NCBI GenBank assembly: GCA_964627035.1
Contig: CAZVKN010000044.1
Coordinates: 1-21,064 of the forward strand
Reading direction: 5' to 3'
From: CAZVKN01 sp964627035
GTDB lineage: Bacteria > Electryoneota > AABM5-125-24 > Hatepunaeales > Hatepunaeaceae
DNA: 21,064 nt
Below the pieces are notes generated by a model. That model searched no databases, was not told the origin of the DNA, and saw nothing but the letters and a program-made list of their open reading frames with translations. The position numbers and the translations under genes were made by a program. Of this stretch, positions 14,319 through 21,064 are shown one piece after another (within the stretch, counting starts at the first letter, position 1; each line of letters begins with the position of its first letter).

Positions 14319-14543
14319 TTGTAAAGTATGCTTGCATGTTTTGCCGTAGCAGTCCTACTCAATTACTCGTTACATCTACTTTGTTCTCCTGTTTCATGTA
14401 AATATCATAGAATTGACAGATTCCAGGTTCTACACTGTTTGTGTGTTTTGATACATCATTGCATACTAATAAATAAAGCAAAACCCAAAAATCAAACCCA
14501 AATTGAAGCGACAAGATTAACAAATTTACTATTGGAGACCCTT

Positions 14544-15587
14544 ATGGGGAAAAAATTACTAATTCTCATGCTTGCCATGCTGTTTTCATCAGTAGGGTTT
14601 ATAGCATGTGAAGGTCCAGCAGGACCCGCAGGTGCTACAGGTGAAGATGGTGCCTTGTTCTGCCTGAGTTGTCACGATGCTACAGCAATGGACCAAATAG
14701 AAACTCAATTCGCCCAAGCTGGACACAGTGAAGCATACACGCGTGTCACAAGCACAAGTTGTGCTCCGTGTCATTCACATGAAGGATTTGTTGTATACGG
14801 CAATAATGGTCAAGTGCCGTTAGAAGATCCTTTTGTGCACGGATCCACCATGACTTGTGGGACCTGTCACTCTCACAGTAACAACGGTTCTGCAGCTGTA
14901 TTTAGTGACGAGGTTCCAATCCGTTTTAATGACCCGGTAGTTATGCTGACCGGTCTTGAAGATGTCGATTATGGTGACAACAGTAATGTTTGTGCCAGAT
15001 GTCATCAACCACGCAGGACATGGGCTACTTATGATGATGGAATCGGTGATATGGTAATGATTACCAGTTCACACGCAGGACCTCATCATGGTAATCAGGT
15101 CACCCCATTAATGGGTAAGGGTGGAGATCACCGTCTTAACAACCTGTTAGAAGGTATGGGACCGACACAACATGGAACTGAATCAACCTGTGTTTCCTGC
15201 CATATGGTTGAAGGAAATCACACGTTTAAACCGGTTGCTGCAGCCTGTACAGAGTGTCATGATGTGACAGATGATCTCGATTACAACGGTAAACGAGCTG
15301 AAATTGCCACAAAGATGGAAACTCTCGTGGGATATTTAGTTGCTCAGGAAGGGCACGCAATCGAACGGGATTCAACCGGTACATGGGTTGTTATTCCTGA
15401 TTCGATGGTACACGGTCCCCTGCATTTCGAGGATGAAGAATATCATCCAGTCGTAGGTCAGTATGACCGGAATGTCTACTCGGCTTTCTGGAACTATATG
15501 ACGGTTATGGAAGATCAGAGTGGCGGAGTTCACAATCCTCCATATCTCGAAGCCCTGTTGGATGCCTCTATACTTGTGTTCCAATAA
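14544..15587 (+). CDS. Hexaheme c-type cytochrome lipoprotein
   Basis: 347 residues from the ATG at 14544, which has GGAG 6 bases upstream and starts a proper lipoprotein signal (hydrophobic core 4-19, lipobox FIAC with Cys22). The longer frame to 14328 is not supported. After the lipid Cys comes a collagen-like GPAGPAGATGEDG spacer. Six CxxCH heme sites: Cys40 (CLSCH), 73 (CAPCH), 105 (CGTCH), 150 (CARCH), 216 (CVSCH) and 235 (CTECH). The C-terminal 110 residues contain no heme site and end with GGVHNPPYLEALL, a motif shared by NrfA-like and other multiheme cytochromes, where its His can ligate heme. It is probably membrane-anchored, on the periplasmic face or the cell surface, as an electron carrier or reductase. 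A strong terminator ends the gene. Confidence 0.92.
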   Translation: MGKKLLILMLAMLFSSVGFIACEGPAGPAGATGEDGALFCLSCHDATAMDQIETQFAQAGHSEAYTRVTSTSCAPCHSHEGFVVYGNNGQVPLEDPFVHGSTMTCGTCHSHSNNGSAAVFSDEVPIRFNDPVVMLTGLEDVDYGDNSNVCARCHQPRRTWATYDDGIGDMVMITSSHAGPHHGNQVTPLMGKGGDHRLNNLLEGMGPTQHGTESTCVSCHMVEGNHTFKPVAAACTECHDVTDDLDYNGKRAEIATKMETLVGYLVAQEGHAIERDSTGTWVVIPDSMVHGPLHFEDEEYHPVVGQYDRNVYSAFWNYMTVMEDQSGGVHNPPYLEALLDASILVFQ

Positions 15588-15608
15588 AACCAATACGAGG
15601 TAAATATA

Positions 15609-15640
15609 ACGGGCGGCCTTTTTGAGGCTGCCCGTTTTTG
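15609..15640 (+). terminator. Rho-independent terminator
   Basis: ACGGGCGGCC, loop TTTTTGA, GGCTGCCCGT: a 10-bp stem with one G-U pair, followed directly by TTTTTG. It ends the hexaheme cytochrome transcript 22 bp after its stop codon. Confidence 0.93.
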
Positions 15641-15815
15641 CTTTCCATTTGGCTACTAAAACAGCATGACGTTCCTTATGAGCCTATGTTGCTTCAATAG
15701 GTATGCTTTAGAGTTGTTTTCAAAAACACTAAACCGAGCAAGGGTAATTTGGAACTAATCTAATAACTTCTTATTTTGTCATGCACACATTACCTGAATA
15801 AAGCGGAGGTTTAAT

Positions 15816-16274
15816 ATGAAAATTAAGTATAATCCTACTAGCAGGATTTTGACTGTACTAATAGCAGCTATTTCAACTGCATTTGTTTTTTCGGGCTGTG
15901 TAAGTGAAATCAACAAAGATTTTTCACCTTTTAGTGCCGATCCCTTGCATCCTTTCGAAACAGTCATGGATCATGGTACCTATTTAAAGGATAATTTTAG
16001 TAACTATGACGAATGCGCCCAGTGTCATGGATCTGATCTCAGAGGAGTGGATAATGGGATCATAACCTCGTATGGTGAAAATGATCGGTCTTGTTTTCAA
16101 TGTCATAATGTGCAAGATCATGGTTTCGGGATGGTGGATGCCGCTTCTGAACACCCACAGTTTCTAAGAAATAATAATTATGACCGGTCAGGATGTTATC
16201 CTTGCCATACACGACCTGGAATTGAATTGGAGGTTGAATTTGCAGGATCGTGCAGTAACTCCGCATGTCACTAA
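15816..16274 (+). CDS. Small multiheme cytochrome lipoprotein (tri- or tetraheme)
   Basis: 152 residues with an excellent ribosome-binding site (GGAGG, 6-base spacing). Lipoprotein signal: core about 11-25, FSGC with Cys28. Three CxxCH sites at Cys67 (CAQCH), 93 (CFQCH) and 127 (CYPCH), plus a final C-SNSA-CH at 146-152, a CX4CH spacing that binds heme in some cytochromes. The protein ends exactly on this CH, which is abrupt. A segment 22 bp downstream in another frame (MCVTCNKDFTGG, 16297-16368) looks like a further heme segment with His replaced by Asn, so the gene may once have been longer. HG-x(12)-CxxCHG-x-DLRG is a common multiheme pattern. It sits between the terminator and the porin-cytochrome pair, a possible third component of that conduit. 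Confidence 0.88.
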   Translation: MKIKYNPTSRILTVLIAAISTAFVFSGCVSEINKDFSPFSADPLHPFETVMDHGTYLKDNFSNYDECAQCHGSDLRGVDNGIITSYGENDRSCFQCHNVQDHGFGMVDAASEHPQFLRNNNYDRSGCYPCHTRPGIELEVEFAGSCSNSACH

Positions 16275-16275
16275 T

Positions 16276-16368
16276 CTTCTCTAACAGGACCACAATATGT
16301 GCGTCACTTGTAATAAAGATTTTACTGGTGGTAAGTCCAATCCGGTTCATTTTCTATCAAGCAAATAG
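16276..16368 (+). pseudogene. Possible lost C-terminal heme segment of the preceding cytochrome
   Basis: Immediately after the stop of the small cytochrome, the +1 frame reads QDHN-MCVTCNKDFTGGKSNP and on to a TAG at 16366-16368. CVTCN followed by KDFTGG matches the usual CxxCHGxDFxGG pattern of multiheme cytochromes with the heme-ligand His changed to Asn (one base). A frameshift and an in-frame TAA (16282-16284) separate it from the parent gene. Short, so chance cannot be excluded. Confidence 0.4.
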
Positions 16369-16412
16369 GGGATGAATCGTGGATTTTTGTAGTAACATAT
16401 ATCTATGATGCA

Positions 16413-16523
16413 ATGCTTAAACTCATAAAAGATTTCATACACGCCATTGGTGTGGTAATTAAGACACCCTATAAACTATTCAGGATTTTTTACCGTCGGA
16501 GCAGACGTATTGGATGGCGATAA
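16413..16523 (+). CDS. Possible 36-residue basic amphipathic peptide
   Basis: A small ORF starting MLKLIKDFIHAIGVVIKT and continuing PYKLFRIFYRRSRRIGWR. It has a hydrophobic/amphipathic helix followed by a strongly basic tail, as in many small membrane proteins. No ribosome-binding site is visible. Its stop codon (TAA 16521-16523) directly abuts a TTG-started signal-peptide-like frame. Coding potential is only suggested by composition. Confidence 0.22.
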   Translation: MLKLIKDFIHAIGVVIKTPYKLFRIFYRRSRRIGWR

Positions 16524-16806
16524 TTGGCACTGAGATTCATAGCTGCCATTTCTCTCTTTCTATTTGCCACCACTACTGTCTGAAGCCACCTCGCAACCCC
16601 AAATTTGTTCAAGTGTCACTTGATTAATTCGTACATGTATTGAAGCGCGGGAAAACTCCACTTGTTAGAGATGTGGATTGTATAGTAATAGGTGTATACC
16701 TTGCCATGCTTCACCAAGTAACGTATATTTAGGACAACTGATTTACCTCCGGAAGCGGGAAATTGAGATCTGGTGCAGCACAACAGATCAGATTGGATGG
16801 AGGTAG
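16524..16806 (+). pseudogene. Possible decayed multiheme cytochrome
   Basis: The frame from TTG 16524 reads MALRFIAAISLFLFATTTV, a convincing signal peptide, then a TGA. The same frame continues to LFKCH (16605-16619), which could be a heme site missing one base. A +1 shift near 16640 gives TC-stop-RCG and then RCIPCHASPSNVYLG with an intact CIPCH at 16693-16707, ending at TAG 16806. A signal sequence followed by full and partial heme motifs in shifting frames suggests a dead secreted cytochrome. The evidence is motif-level only. Confidence 0.35.
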
Positions 16807-16893
16807 GGCAGTTCACAACCCATAATAGCGAAGAAAGTATTGTCGCCCAATAATACAAGCGCTAAATAAAATATATAACTTGTGAGGTAGAGT

Positions 16894-18150
16894 ATGACCA
16901 AGCCTCGTCAGATTTATATCAGTAGTATGATAATGTTGACGGTTCTGCTTTTCGTCACCTCATCAACTGCAGTTTATGCTGAAATTCGTGCGAGCGGATC
17001 CATCGGCATACAATCGTACGGTTATGAGGATAATTTAAGCGAAAATCATCTGTGGTTGATTCAGACTACCCGACTGACCATACGTCAAATGGGCGGTCCA
17101 CTTTCATTCCACTTTACCGGTGGTTATACAGGGGACAATCAGGATGATTTTAGCGCATCCGGTCGAGGTCGTTTCCTAAAGGGTTTCATCAATTACGGTC
17201 GTTACGGTAATGCAAATCAACTGCGGTTAGGACGTTTCTTTCTTCATCGAGGTGTTGGAATCGGCATAATTGATGGCATTGAGATAAAACATCGTCACAG
17301 TGCAAAATACTCAGTTAGCATGTTTGCCGGATTAATGTCTCCTCTTTCACGGGAATTTGAATTTGAAGATGCCTCAGATGCGTTCAGTGCAGGTGGTGAA
17401 CTCAAGTACACGCCCGGATCAATCTGGAAGTTTCAAAAAACCAGTTTCTCACTATCGTATGCCCGCCTAACCCGCAATGGAAATGCTATCCGCAATAAGA
17501 TAGGAATCACTGCATACGGTAAACTGAATAAGCAAACCTCGCTTTACGGAATTGTTCGCCTCCGACCTACAGGTAATCTTCTAGATCGGGCAATTGGGCG
17601 CGTGCGATATAGCTCATCACTTTGGAATGGAATGATAGAGGGAGGATTAATGATGGCAGATGTAGCAGACTATTCCTGGTTCAACAATTTCGATGAGATG
17701 TCTTATGCAAGAGTTAGATTTGCTGTTGATCGTTATCTTGTTCCAGTCAAGTGGGGAGTCGGACTTGAAGGAACCATGGTAATGACCAATGAGTCAGGCA
17801 CTAAATTAGGTCCGGTCCTAACTACTCCATATGGTCAGGCAGGCTATCGCTTCAGTTTCGGTGAACAACCACTATCGGAAGGACCTTGGGTAAGTTTGAG
17901 ATATTCACCGATTGCAGGAATGGAAGCATTCGCCTACGGATCAATAACTACCTATGAATGGGAAGCATTAAATATTGAAAGTGATGAATTAATTTCATTC
18001 CGCACCGGTATCAAATATGTTCCGACATTCCGAAAAGACTTTACAACCTCTGTGGAATATCAACTGTATCAAACTCCACAGTTTACCAGTGATCGTAGAG
18101 TTTTAGGAGGCATTGAGTGGCGATTTGACAGCGCAAGGAGGATACGATGA
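16894..18150 (+). CDS. Outer-membrane beta-barrel protein (porin of a cytochrome conduit)
   Basis: 418 residues; ATG preceded by GTGAGG at 6-base spacing. Signal peptide 1-29 (ends TAVYA, then EIRAS). The mature part is a series of alternating amphipathic beta strands rich in Gly and Tyr (e.g. LSFHFTGGYTG, FLKGFINYGRYG, SVSMFAGLM, SLSYARL, ASLYG-like turns) that ends in EWRFDSARRIR. The terminal residue is not the classical Phe, but WRF lies close to the end. No CxxCH. It overlaps the dodecaheme cytochrome gene by 4 bp (ATGA), so the two are co-translated. This layout fits porin-cytochrome complexes such as MtrAB and Geobacter OmbB-OmaB, where the barrel sheathes the cytochrome. No sequence family was recognised with certainty. 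Confidence 0.8.
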   Translation: MTKPRQIYISSMIMLTVLLFVTSSTAVYAEIRASGSIGIQSYGYEDNLSENHLWLIQTTRLTIRQMGGPLSFHFTGGYTGDNQDDFSASGRGRFLKGFINYGRYGNANQLRLGRFFLHRGVGIGIIDGIEIKHRHSAKYSVSMFAGLMSPLSREFEFEDASDAFSAGGELKYTPGSIWKFQKTSFSLSYARLTRNGNAIRNKIGITAYGKLNKQTSLYGIVRLRPTGNLLDRAIGRVRYSSSLWNGMIEGGLMMADVADYSWFNNFDEMSYARVRFAVDRYLVPVKWGVGLEGTMVMTNESGTKLGPVLTTPYGQAGYRFSFGEQPLSEGPWVSLRYSPIAGMEAFAYGSITTYEWEALNIESDELISFRTGIKYVPTFRKDFTTSVEYQLYQTPQFTSDRRVLGGIEWRFDSARRIR

Positions 18151-19028
18151 GACCAAATTTTCTCGTTGAACTTATCATCATCGGTTCAATGCTATTGGTG
18201 TCTTCAGGTGTAGTCATTAGCGATGGGAATGACAATGCCAAACCGATCATCTTCGACCACTACAAGCATATCACCGAAAATGAGATGTCCTGCGAAGACT
18301 GCCATGAAGGTGTTGGTTCCGGAGTAGTTTCACAACGATTCATACCTGATCACTCAACGTGTGAAGGGTGTCATGATCTGGAAGATGAAAACAATTGCAA
18401 GAGCTGTCATTTGAATCCTGAGAAGCCGACCGGAATGCCCCCTGCAGGAATGCACTATGCTTCATTTGCTCACGCTGCCCACAGCAGTCTAAATTGTATC
18501 GAGTGTCACTCAGAACTATCCATTTTAGATATCAATCCTGTAATCCCAAAAATGGCTGACTGTCAGGCTTGCCATCAGACCAGTTCAGCTCCTACATCTT
18601 GCGAAGAGTGTCATCAGGGGCAACGACCGACACCGACGGATCACCATCTAATTTCATGGAGTCAAGATCACGGTTTTGAGGCAAGTGGAGGTACTTCAGA
18701 CTGTGCGTCGTGTCATGAGCAGTCATCTTGCGACGATTGTCATCAAGGAATTAATCTCTTTGGTAGTCCGCATGCTCCGACCTGGAAATTTAATCACTTC
18801 GCAGAAAGTGCATTCGGATCGGATTGCATGTCGTGTCATGAATCCCGTGAATCATGTACTGCATGTCATAGGATGACAGTACAACGACCTCACGAACTGG
18901 GACCGGGATATGCCAACCAAATTGATGGCGGCGCACATAAAATGGAAGCAGAGGCATTTATTGAAGCGTGCCTTTCCTGCCACGATTTCGGCAATGCAGA
19001 TCCAACCTGTGCAAAGTGCCATGACTAA
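18147..19028 (+). CDS. Periplasmic dodecaheme c-type cytochrome
   Basis: 293 residues with a signal peptide (core about 6-24). Twelve CxxCH sites: Cys49, 72, 84, 117, 139, 152, 186, 195, 227, 237, 275 and 288, one heme per 24 residues. Many are closely paired (72/84, 139/152, 186/195, 227/237, 275/288), and extra His residues (FDHYKH, DHS, FAHAAH, DHHLISWSQDHG, FNHF, AHK) are available as distal ligands. This is the pattern of elongated periplasmic wires such as MtrA (ten hemes) and OmaB (eight), here with twelve. It starts in an ATGA overlap with the beta-barrel gene, and no further gene follows on this strand. Inferred role: electron transfer through the outer membrane. No terminator seen after it. 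Confidence 0.92.
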   Translation: MRPNFLVELIIIGSMLLVSSGVVISDGNDNAKPIIFDHYKHITENEMSCEDCHEGVGSGVVSQRFIPDHSTCEGCHDLEDENNCKSCHLNPEKPTGMPPAGMHYASFAHAAHSSLNCIECHSELSILDINPVIPKMADCQACHQTSSAPTSCEECHQGQRPTPTDHHLISWSQDHGFEASGGTSDCASCHEQSSCDDCHQGINLFGSPHAPTWKFNHFAESAFGSDCMSCHESRESCTACHRMTVQRPHELGPGYANQIDGGAHKMEAEAFIEACLSCHDFGNADPTCAKCHD

Positions 19029-19412
19029 GAGTTACAAAATGAGATATACAAATTAAATTAACTTTCTATTTGTGATTTATGGTGGTGTCCCTGTATAGTT
19101 GTCTAATCTTCTTAAATGCAAAATTATCAACAATTTGTCGATCTAGTGTAACTCGGTGTAATTTCAAGGTTAATGAATCCTATCAACGATATGATGACAC
19201 TACCTGATTTATTTAATTGTTGCAATAGCTGTCGTTTGGGGATTGTTGGGCTGAGGAAGCGTAGTTGATAGCAATTACGAACCAGTAATTGTGGAAAGTC
19301 ATCATTCGTTTTAAGGTAAGCAGTCCCATGGTTCAGTAGGAGATTGCTTGGTTCAGTAGGAGATTGCTTCACCCACCGCGTGGTTCGCAATGACGAATAC
19401 TTTCTTACTTTA
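19029..19412. other. Intergenic spacer with repeats
   Basis: No supported gene on either strand; an 87-codon minus-strand frame (19127-19390) overlaps the repeat and has no recognisable features. AT-rich at first, then the repeat described separately at 19329-19397. Confidence 0.5.
19329..19397. repeat. 20-bp tandem duplication plus GAAGCAATCTC/TCATTGCGA-type repeat
   Basis: A perfect 20-bp direct tandem repeat (TGGTTCAGTAGGAGATTGCT at 19329-19348 and 19349-19368), followed by TCACCCACCGCGTGGTTCGC and AATGACGAA. On the minus strand this reads TTCGTCATTGCGAACCACGC followed by GGTGGGTGAAGCAATCTCC. That is the widespread intergenic repeat type that starts near GTCATTGCGA and ends in GAAGCAATCTC, known from many unrelated bacterial genomes. 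Confidence 0.65.
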
Positions 19413-19628
19413 TCACTTGGCCAACATCACCTTCTGCGAAATTTGCTGTTCTGTTGAATTCAGCTTGATAAAATACAGCCCACTCGCCAGCTCACTCCCA
19501 TCGAGGGTCGCGCTCCACACTCCCGCTGGGCGCATCCCTTCAAACAGTGTCATCACACGCCGACCGGAGATGTCATGCAACCCGAAATCGTGGTGAGTTT
19601 TGGTTGGTAGTTGGTATTTATGGAAGTT
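19413..19628 (-). pseudogene. Orphan T9SS type A C-terminal sorting-domain remnant
   Basis: The minus strand reads HDFGLHDISGRRVMTLFEGM, then RPAGVWSATLDGSELASGLY and FIKLNSTEQQISQKVMLAK, with stop at 19415-19413. This is the Por-secretion C-terminal domain pattern: a D-x-x-GRxV strand, AG-x-W-D/T...L-ASGLYF-x-x-L, and a final K-x-x-LxK. No start codon or cargo domain precedes it. It is in frame with, and directly downstream of, the stop codon of the DGQHR gene. It is probably the tail of a secreted protein whose body was lost or replaced. It implies a T9SS-bearing ancestor, i.e. an FCB bacterium. Confidence 0.8.
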
Positions 19629-20951
19629 TTACTTGGATTTAAATATTTTTCCCAGCCACACTTTTGTTTCTGAGAGAAATGCATGCTCCTCTTCAGTGAT
19701 ATGCTCTCGTTGTGGATGAGAATATTTTTGACGAATTGAATTAAACTTCTGCAGCCAAGCAATTCTATCAGCTTTCTTCAAATTTTCATCCCCTGGCTTT
19801 GTTAAGGAGTCACCTAACAACTTCCAATGCTTCCCAATTATATCATAATAATGAATTGTATTAAGAAAATTCCAATCAGGTTCAACCGAACCATTTTCAA
19901 TTTTTGCTTCAGAACATTTAATCTGGATTTTCTTGGGTACTCCCCTAATCCACCATTGGGATTCATCTTCCTCAAACTCCTCCTGTAGTTTACCCTTAAT
20001 AAAAGAATCAATCATAGGTTCTATATGATTATATCCAAGATCACGGGCAGAATCATTAAACTTTCCAGAACTTTCTATTATCCATTGTTCCAGCCCTAAA
20101 GGGGAATAGTTCGGAAATTTACTATTAATCTCTCGCTGAAACTCACGAACGACTTTTTCAGTTGCACCACTTCCAAAAAGTCCACGAAATTTCTTAATAT
20201 TTTCTCCATCCAATTTTTTCACAAAATTAATTATTGGTTTCAAATAAGGAATTACTTCATCAGCAAGCTGTCCACCCGTTAATTCTTCAGGATGTAAATC
20301 TGCATATTTATGCTTGTATTCGATTATGCTATCAAATATTCGTATAAGAGCACTTATCCCGATATTCATTGCGATGAAACCACCCGGTGCACTACCAAGC
20401 TCCCACTGATCTGGTAACTCTTCTTCAATTTTGCTGAATGTTATCCTGAAGAAATCACTTGCTTTTGTTAAAGTTTTTTCATGTGTAATGTCCGAAAGAA
20501 AACCAGTTTTGATTAATTTATTCCCTTTTAATTTCCCAAATAAATCTACTCTATTCAAACCCCAACTCTTAAGAGTCTGAAGCGTCAAACACCTGGTATC
20601 TGTTTTTTTCTCCTCGGATAAGATGAGTCTTTTGTAAAAAGGGCTTCTTTCATCAGAATTAAGTTCATCAAATAATCTTGTTTTAAGAGCATTTAAAGCC
20701 TCTTTATCATTGCTTGAATCCCAATGGAATTCTGCCATTATAGAATGAAGTAAATTGGCAGGCACAGATTTTTGTGTGTGGTTTATATCTACAAATATCT
20801 TTGCTTGTTCTTCGACGGGTAAATTATGAAAAGCAACCACAGGAATTGTGTGATTTGAATCAGACTTGGCAGCTGTATAACCATAAATACGATGTTGACC
20901 GTCAATTAAAAATGCACTTTTATAGGTTTGCGGAAGATGCAATATCCCCAT
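19629..20951 (-). CDS. DGQHR-domain (DndB-like) protein, 5' truncated
   Basis: 440 residues from the first ATG. The DGQHR motif is at 17-21 (FLIDGQHRIYGY), and FVDINHTQKSVPANLL (53-68) is the second conserved block. Family members normally carry about 80-150 residues before DGQHR. Here the frame stays open and looks coding upstream of the ATG (KKQLKFDLAERTDHDFTTN) to a TGA at 21026-21024, with no start codon, so the 5' end is missing or disrupted. DGQHR proteins include DndB (regulator of phosphorothioate DNA modification), DpdB and many stand-alone members near DNA-modification or defence genes; no partner gene is visible here. The gene is visibly more AT-rich than the rest of the window, which suggests transfer. 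Helical C-terminal two-thirds with no further motif recognised. Confidence 0.82.
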   Translation of the reverse strand: MGILHLPQTYKSAFLIDGQHRIYGYTAAKSDSNHTIPVVAFHNLPVEEQAKIFVDINHTQKSVPANLLHSIMAEFHWDSSNDKEALNALKTRLFDELNSDERSPFYKRLILSEEKKTDTRCLTLQTLKSWGLNRVDLFGKLKGNKLIKTGFLSDITHEKTLTKASDFFRITFSKIEEELPDQWELGSAPGGFIAMNIGISALIRIFDSIIEYKHKYADLHPEELTGGQLADEVIPYLKPIINFVKKLDGENIKKFRGLFGSGATEKVVREFQREINSKFPNYSPLGLEQWIIESSGKFNDSARDLGYNHIEPMIDSFIKGKLQEEFEEDESQWWIRGVPKKIQIKCSEAKIENGSVEPDWNFLNTIHYYDIIGKHWKLLGDSLTKPGDENLKKADRIAWLQKFNSIRQKYSHPQREHITEEEHAFLSETKVWLGKIFKSK

Positions 20952-21064
20952 ATTTGTAGTAAAGTCGTGATCTGTTCTTTCTGCTAAGTCAAATTTTAAT
21001 TGTTTTTTCCCACTAGTGTCATGTCAATCTTGTAAAGTCGCATAATATTTATTATATTATCTTC
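20952..21064 (-). other. Disrupted 5' end of the DGQHR gene / window edge
   Basis: In-frame coding-like sequence up to 21023, then a stop. In a neighbouring minus-strand frame an ATG at 21043 reads MRLYKIDMTLVGKN and meets the DGQHR frame at a run of six A (about 21005-21010); one more A would join the two. Whether this is a real frameshift, a sequencing error or an insertion boundary cannot be told from 113 bp. Confidence 0.4.

Larger units (their letters stand above)
14045..14543. other. Leader/promoter region of the cytochrome locus
   Basis: 499 bp with no supported gene; an open frame that extends the cytochrome ORF back to 14328 is not typical coding sequence. It holds a sigma-70-like promoter at 14098-14126 and a short perfect palindrome at 14302-14318. 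A long 5' leader of about 410 nt would result, but I recognise no riboswitch in it. Confidence 0.5.

Noticed and set aside
14413..14430. Second TTGACA as a promoter close to the hexaheme gene
   Set aside because: No acceptable -10 sequence at 16-18 bp from it.
14328..14543. Upstream extension of the hexaheme cytochrome frame (72 codons)
   Set aside because: The ATG at 14544 has a good ribosome-binding site and starts a perfect lipoprotein signal peptide; the extension has no coding features.
16616..16858. 80-codon minus-strand frame between the cytochrome genes
   Set aside because: No ribosome-binding site or recognisable feature, and the plus strand of the same DNA shows heme-motif remnants.
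19127..19390. 87-codon minus-strand frame near the repeat
   Set aside because: Its start lies inside the dispersed repeat and the sequence shows no domain or signal.

Overview
The window (about 43% GC by eye, mostly minus-strand genes on the left, plus-strand genes on the right) looks like a Gram-negative bacterium of the FCB superphylum, probably an uncultured lineage of the Zixibacteria/Calditrichota/Marinimicrobia kind. The reasons are a Por/T9SS-type C-terminal sorting-domain remnant, lipoproteins with a collagen-like GPAGPAG stretch after the lipid cysteine, an ActE-like alternative complex III fragment, outer-membrane export and porin genes, and many multiheme c-type cytochromes. The phylum is an inference; there is no rRNA or marker gene here.

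Left part (313-10763, all minus strand, read right to left). A tightly packed run encodes an ExeA/XrtA-type AAA ATPase, an HD-GYP protein with a degenerate receiver, a nucleotidyltransferase-like protein, an HprK-like kinase, a PqqD-type carrier protein, a SPASM radical SAM enzyme, a 60-codon Cys-containing putative precursor peptide, a SipW/Sec11-type (Ser-His) signal-peptidase-like protein and a stand-alone receiver. It continues into a Wza-like polysaccharide exporter and a Wzc-like tyrosine autokinase. Most junctions overlap or are only a few bases apart. This reads as a RiPP-like peptide-modification cassette built into an exopolysaccharide export and c-di-GMP control locus. No lasso cyclase (asparagine synthetase homologue) is present; a radical SAM enzyme sits in its place.

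Middle (11180-14044). A VanZ-like membrane protein, a heme O synthase gene (ctaB) destroyed by at least four frameshifts and one stop, a half-size heme A synthase (Cox15/CtaA), and a heme-less N-terminal fragment resembling the ActE cytochrome of alternative complex III. Together they look like the debris of an aerobic respiratory locus.

Right (14544-19028, plus strand). A hexaheme lipoprotein with a strong terminator, a tri/tetraheme lipoprotein, a stretch with decayed heme motifs, then an outer-membrane beta-barrel protein translationally coupled to a dodecaheme cytochrome. The last pair resembles a porin-cytochrome conduit for electron transfer across the outer membrane, with the lipoprotein cytochromes as possible partners.

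Far right (19029-21064). A repeat-rich spacer, the orphan T9SS sorting-domain remnant, and an AT-rich DGQHR-domain (DndB-like) gene lacking its usual N-terminal part.

The most unusual DNA features are two dispersed repeat families (55-57 bp, two copies; about 117-123 bp, three copies) that share one design: two palindromic arms that are inverted copies of each other. In the larger family the hairpin loops are mutually complementary. One copy sits between pqqD and the radical SAM gene, flanked by a 25-bp imperfect direct repeat that duplicates the radical SAM start codon.
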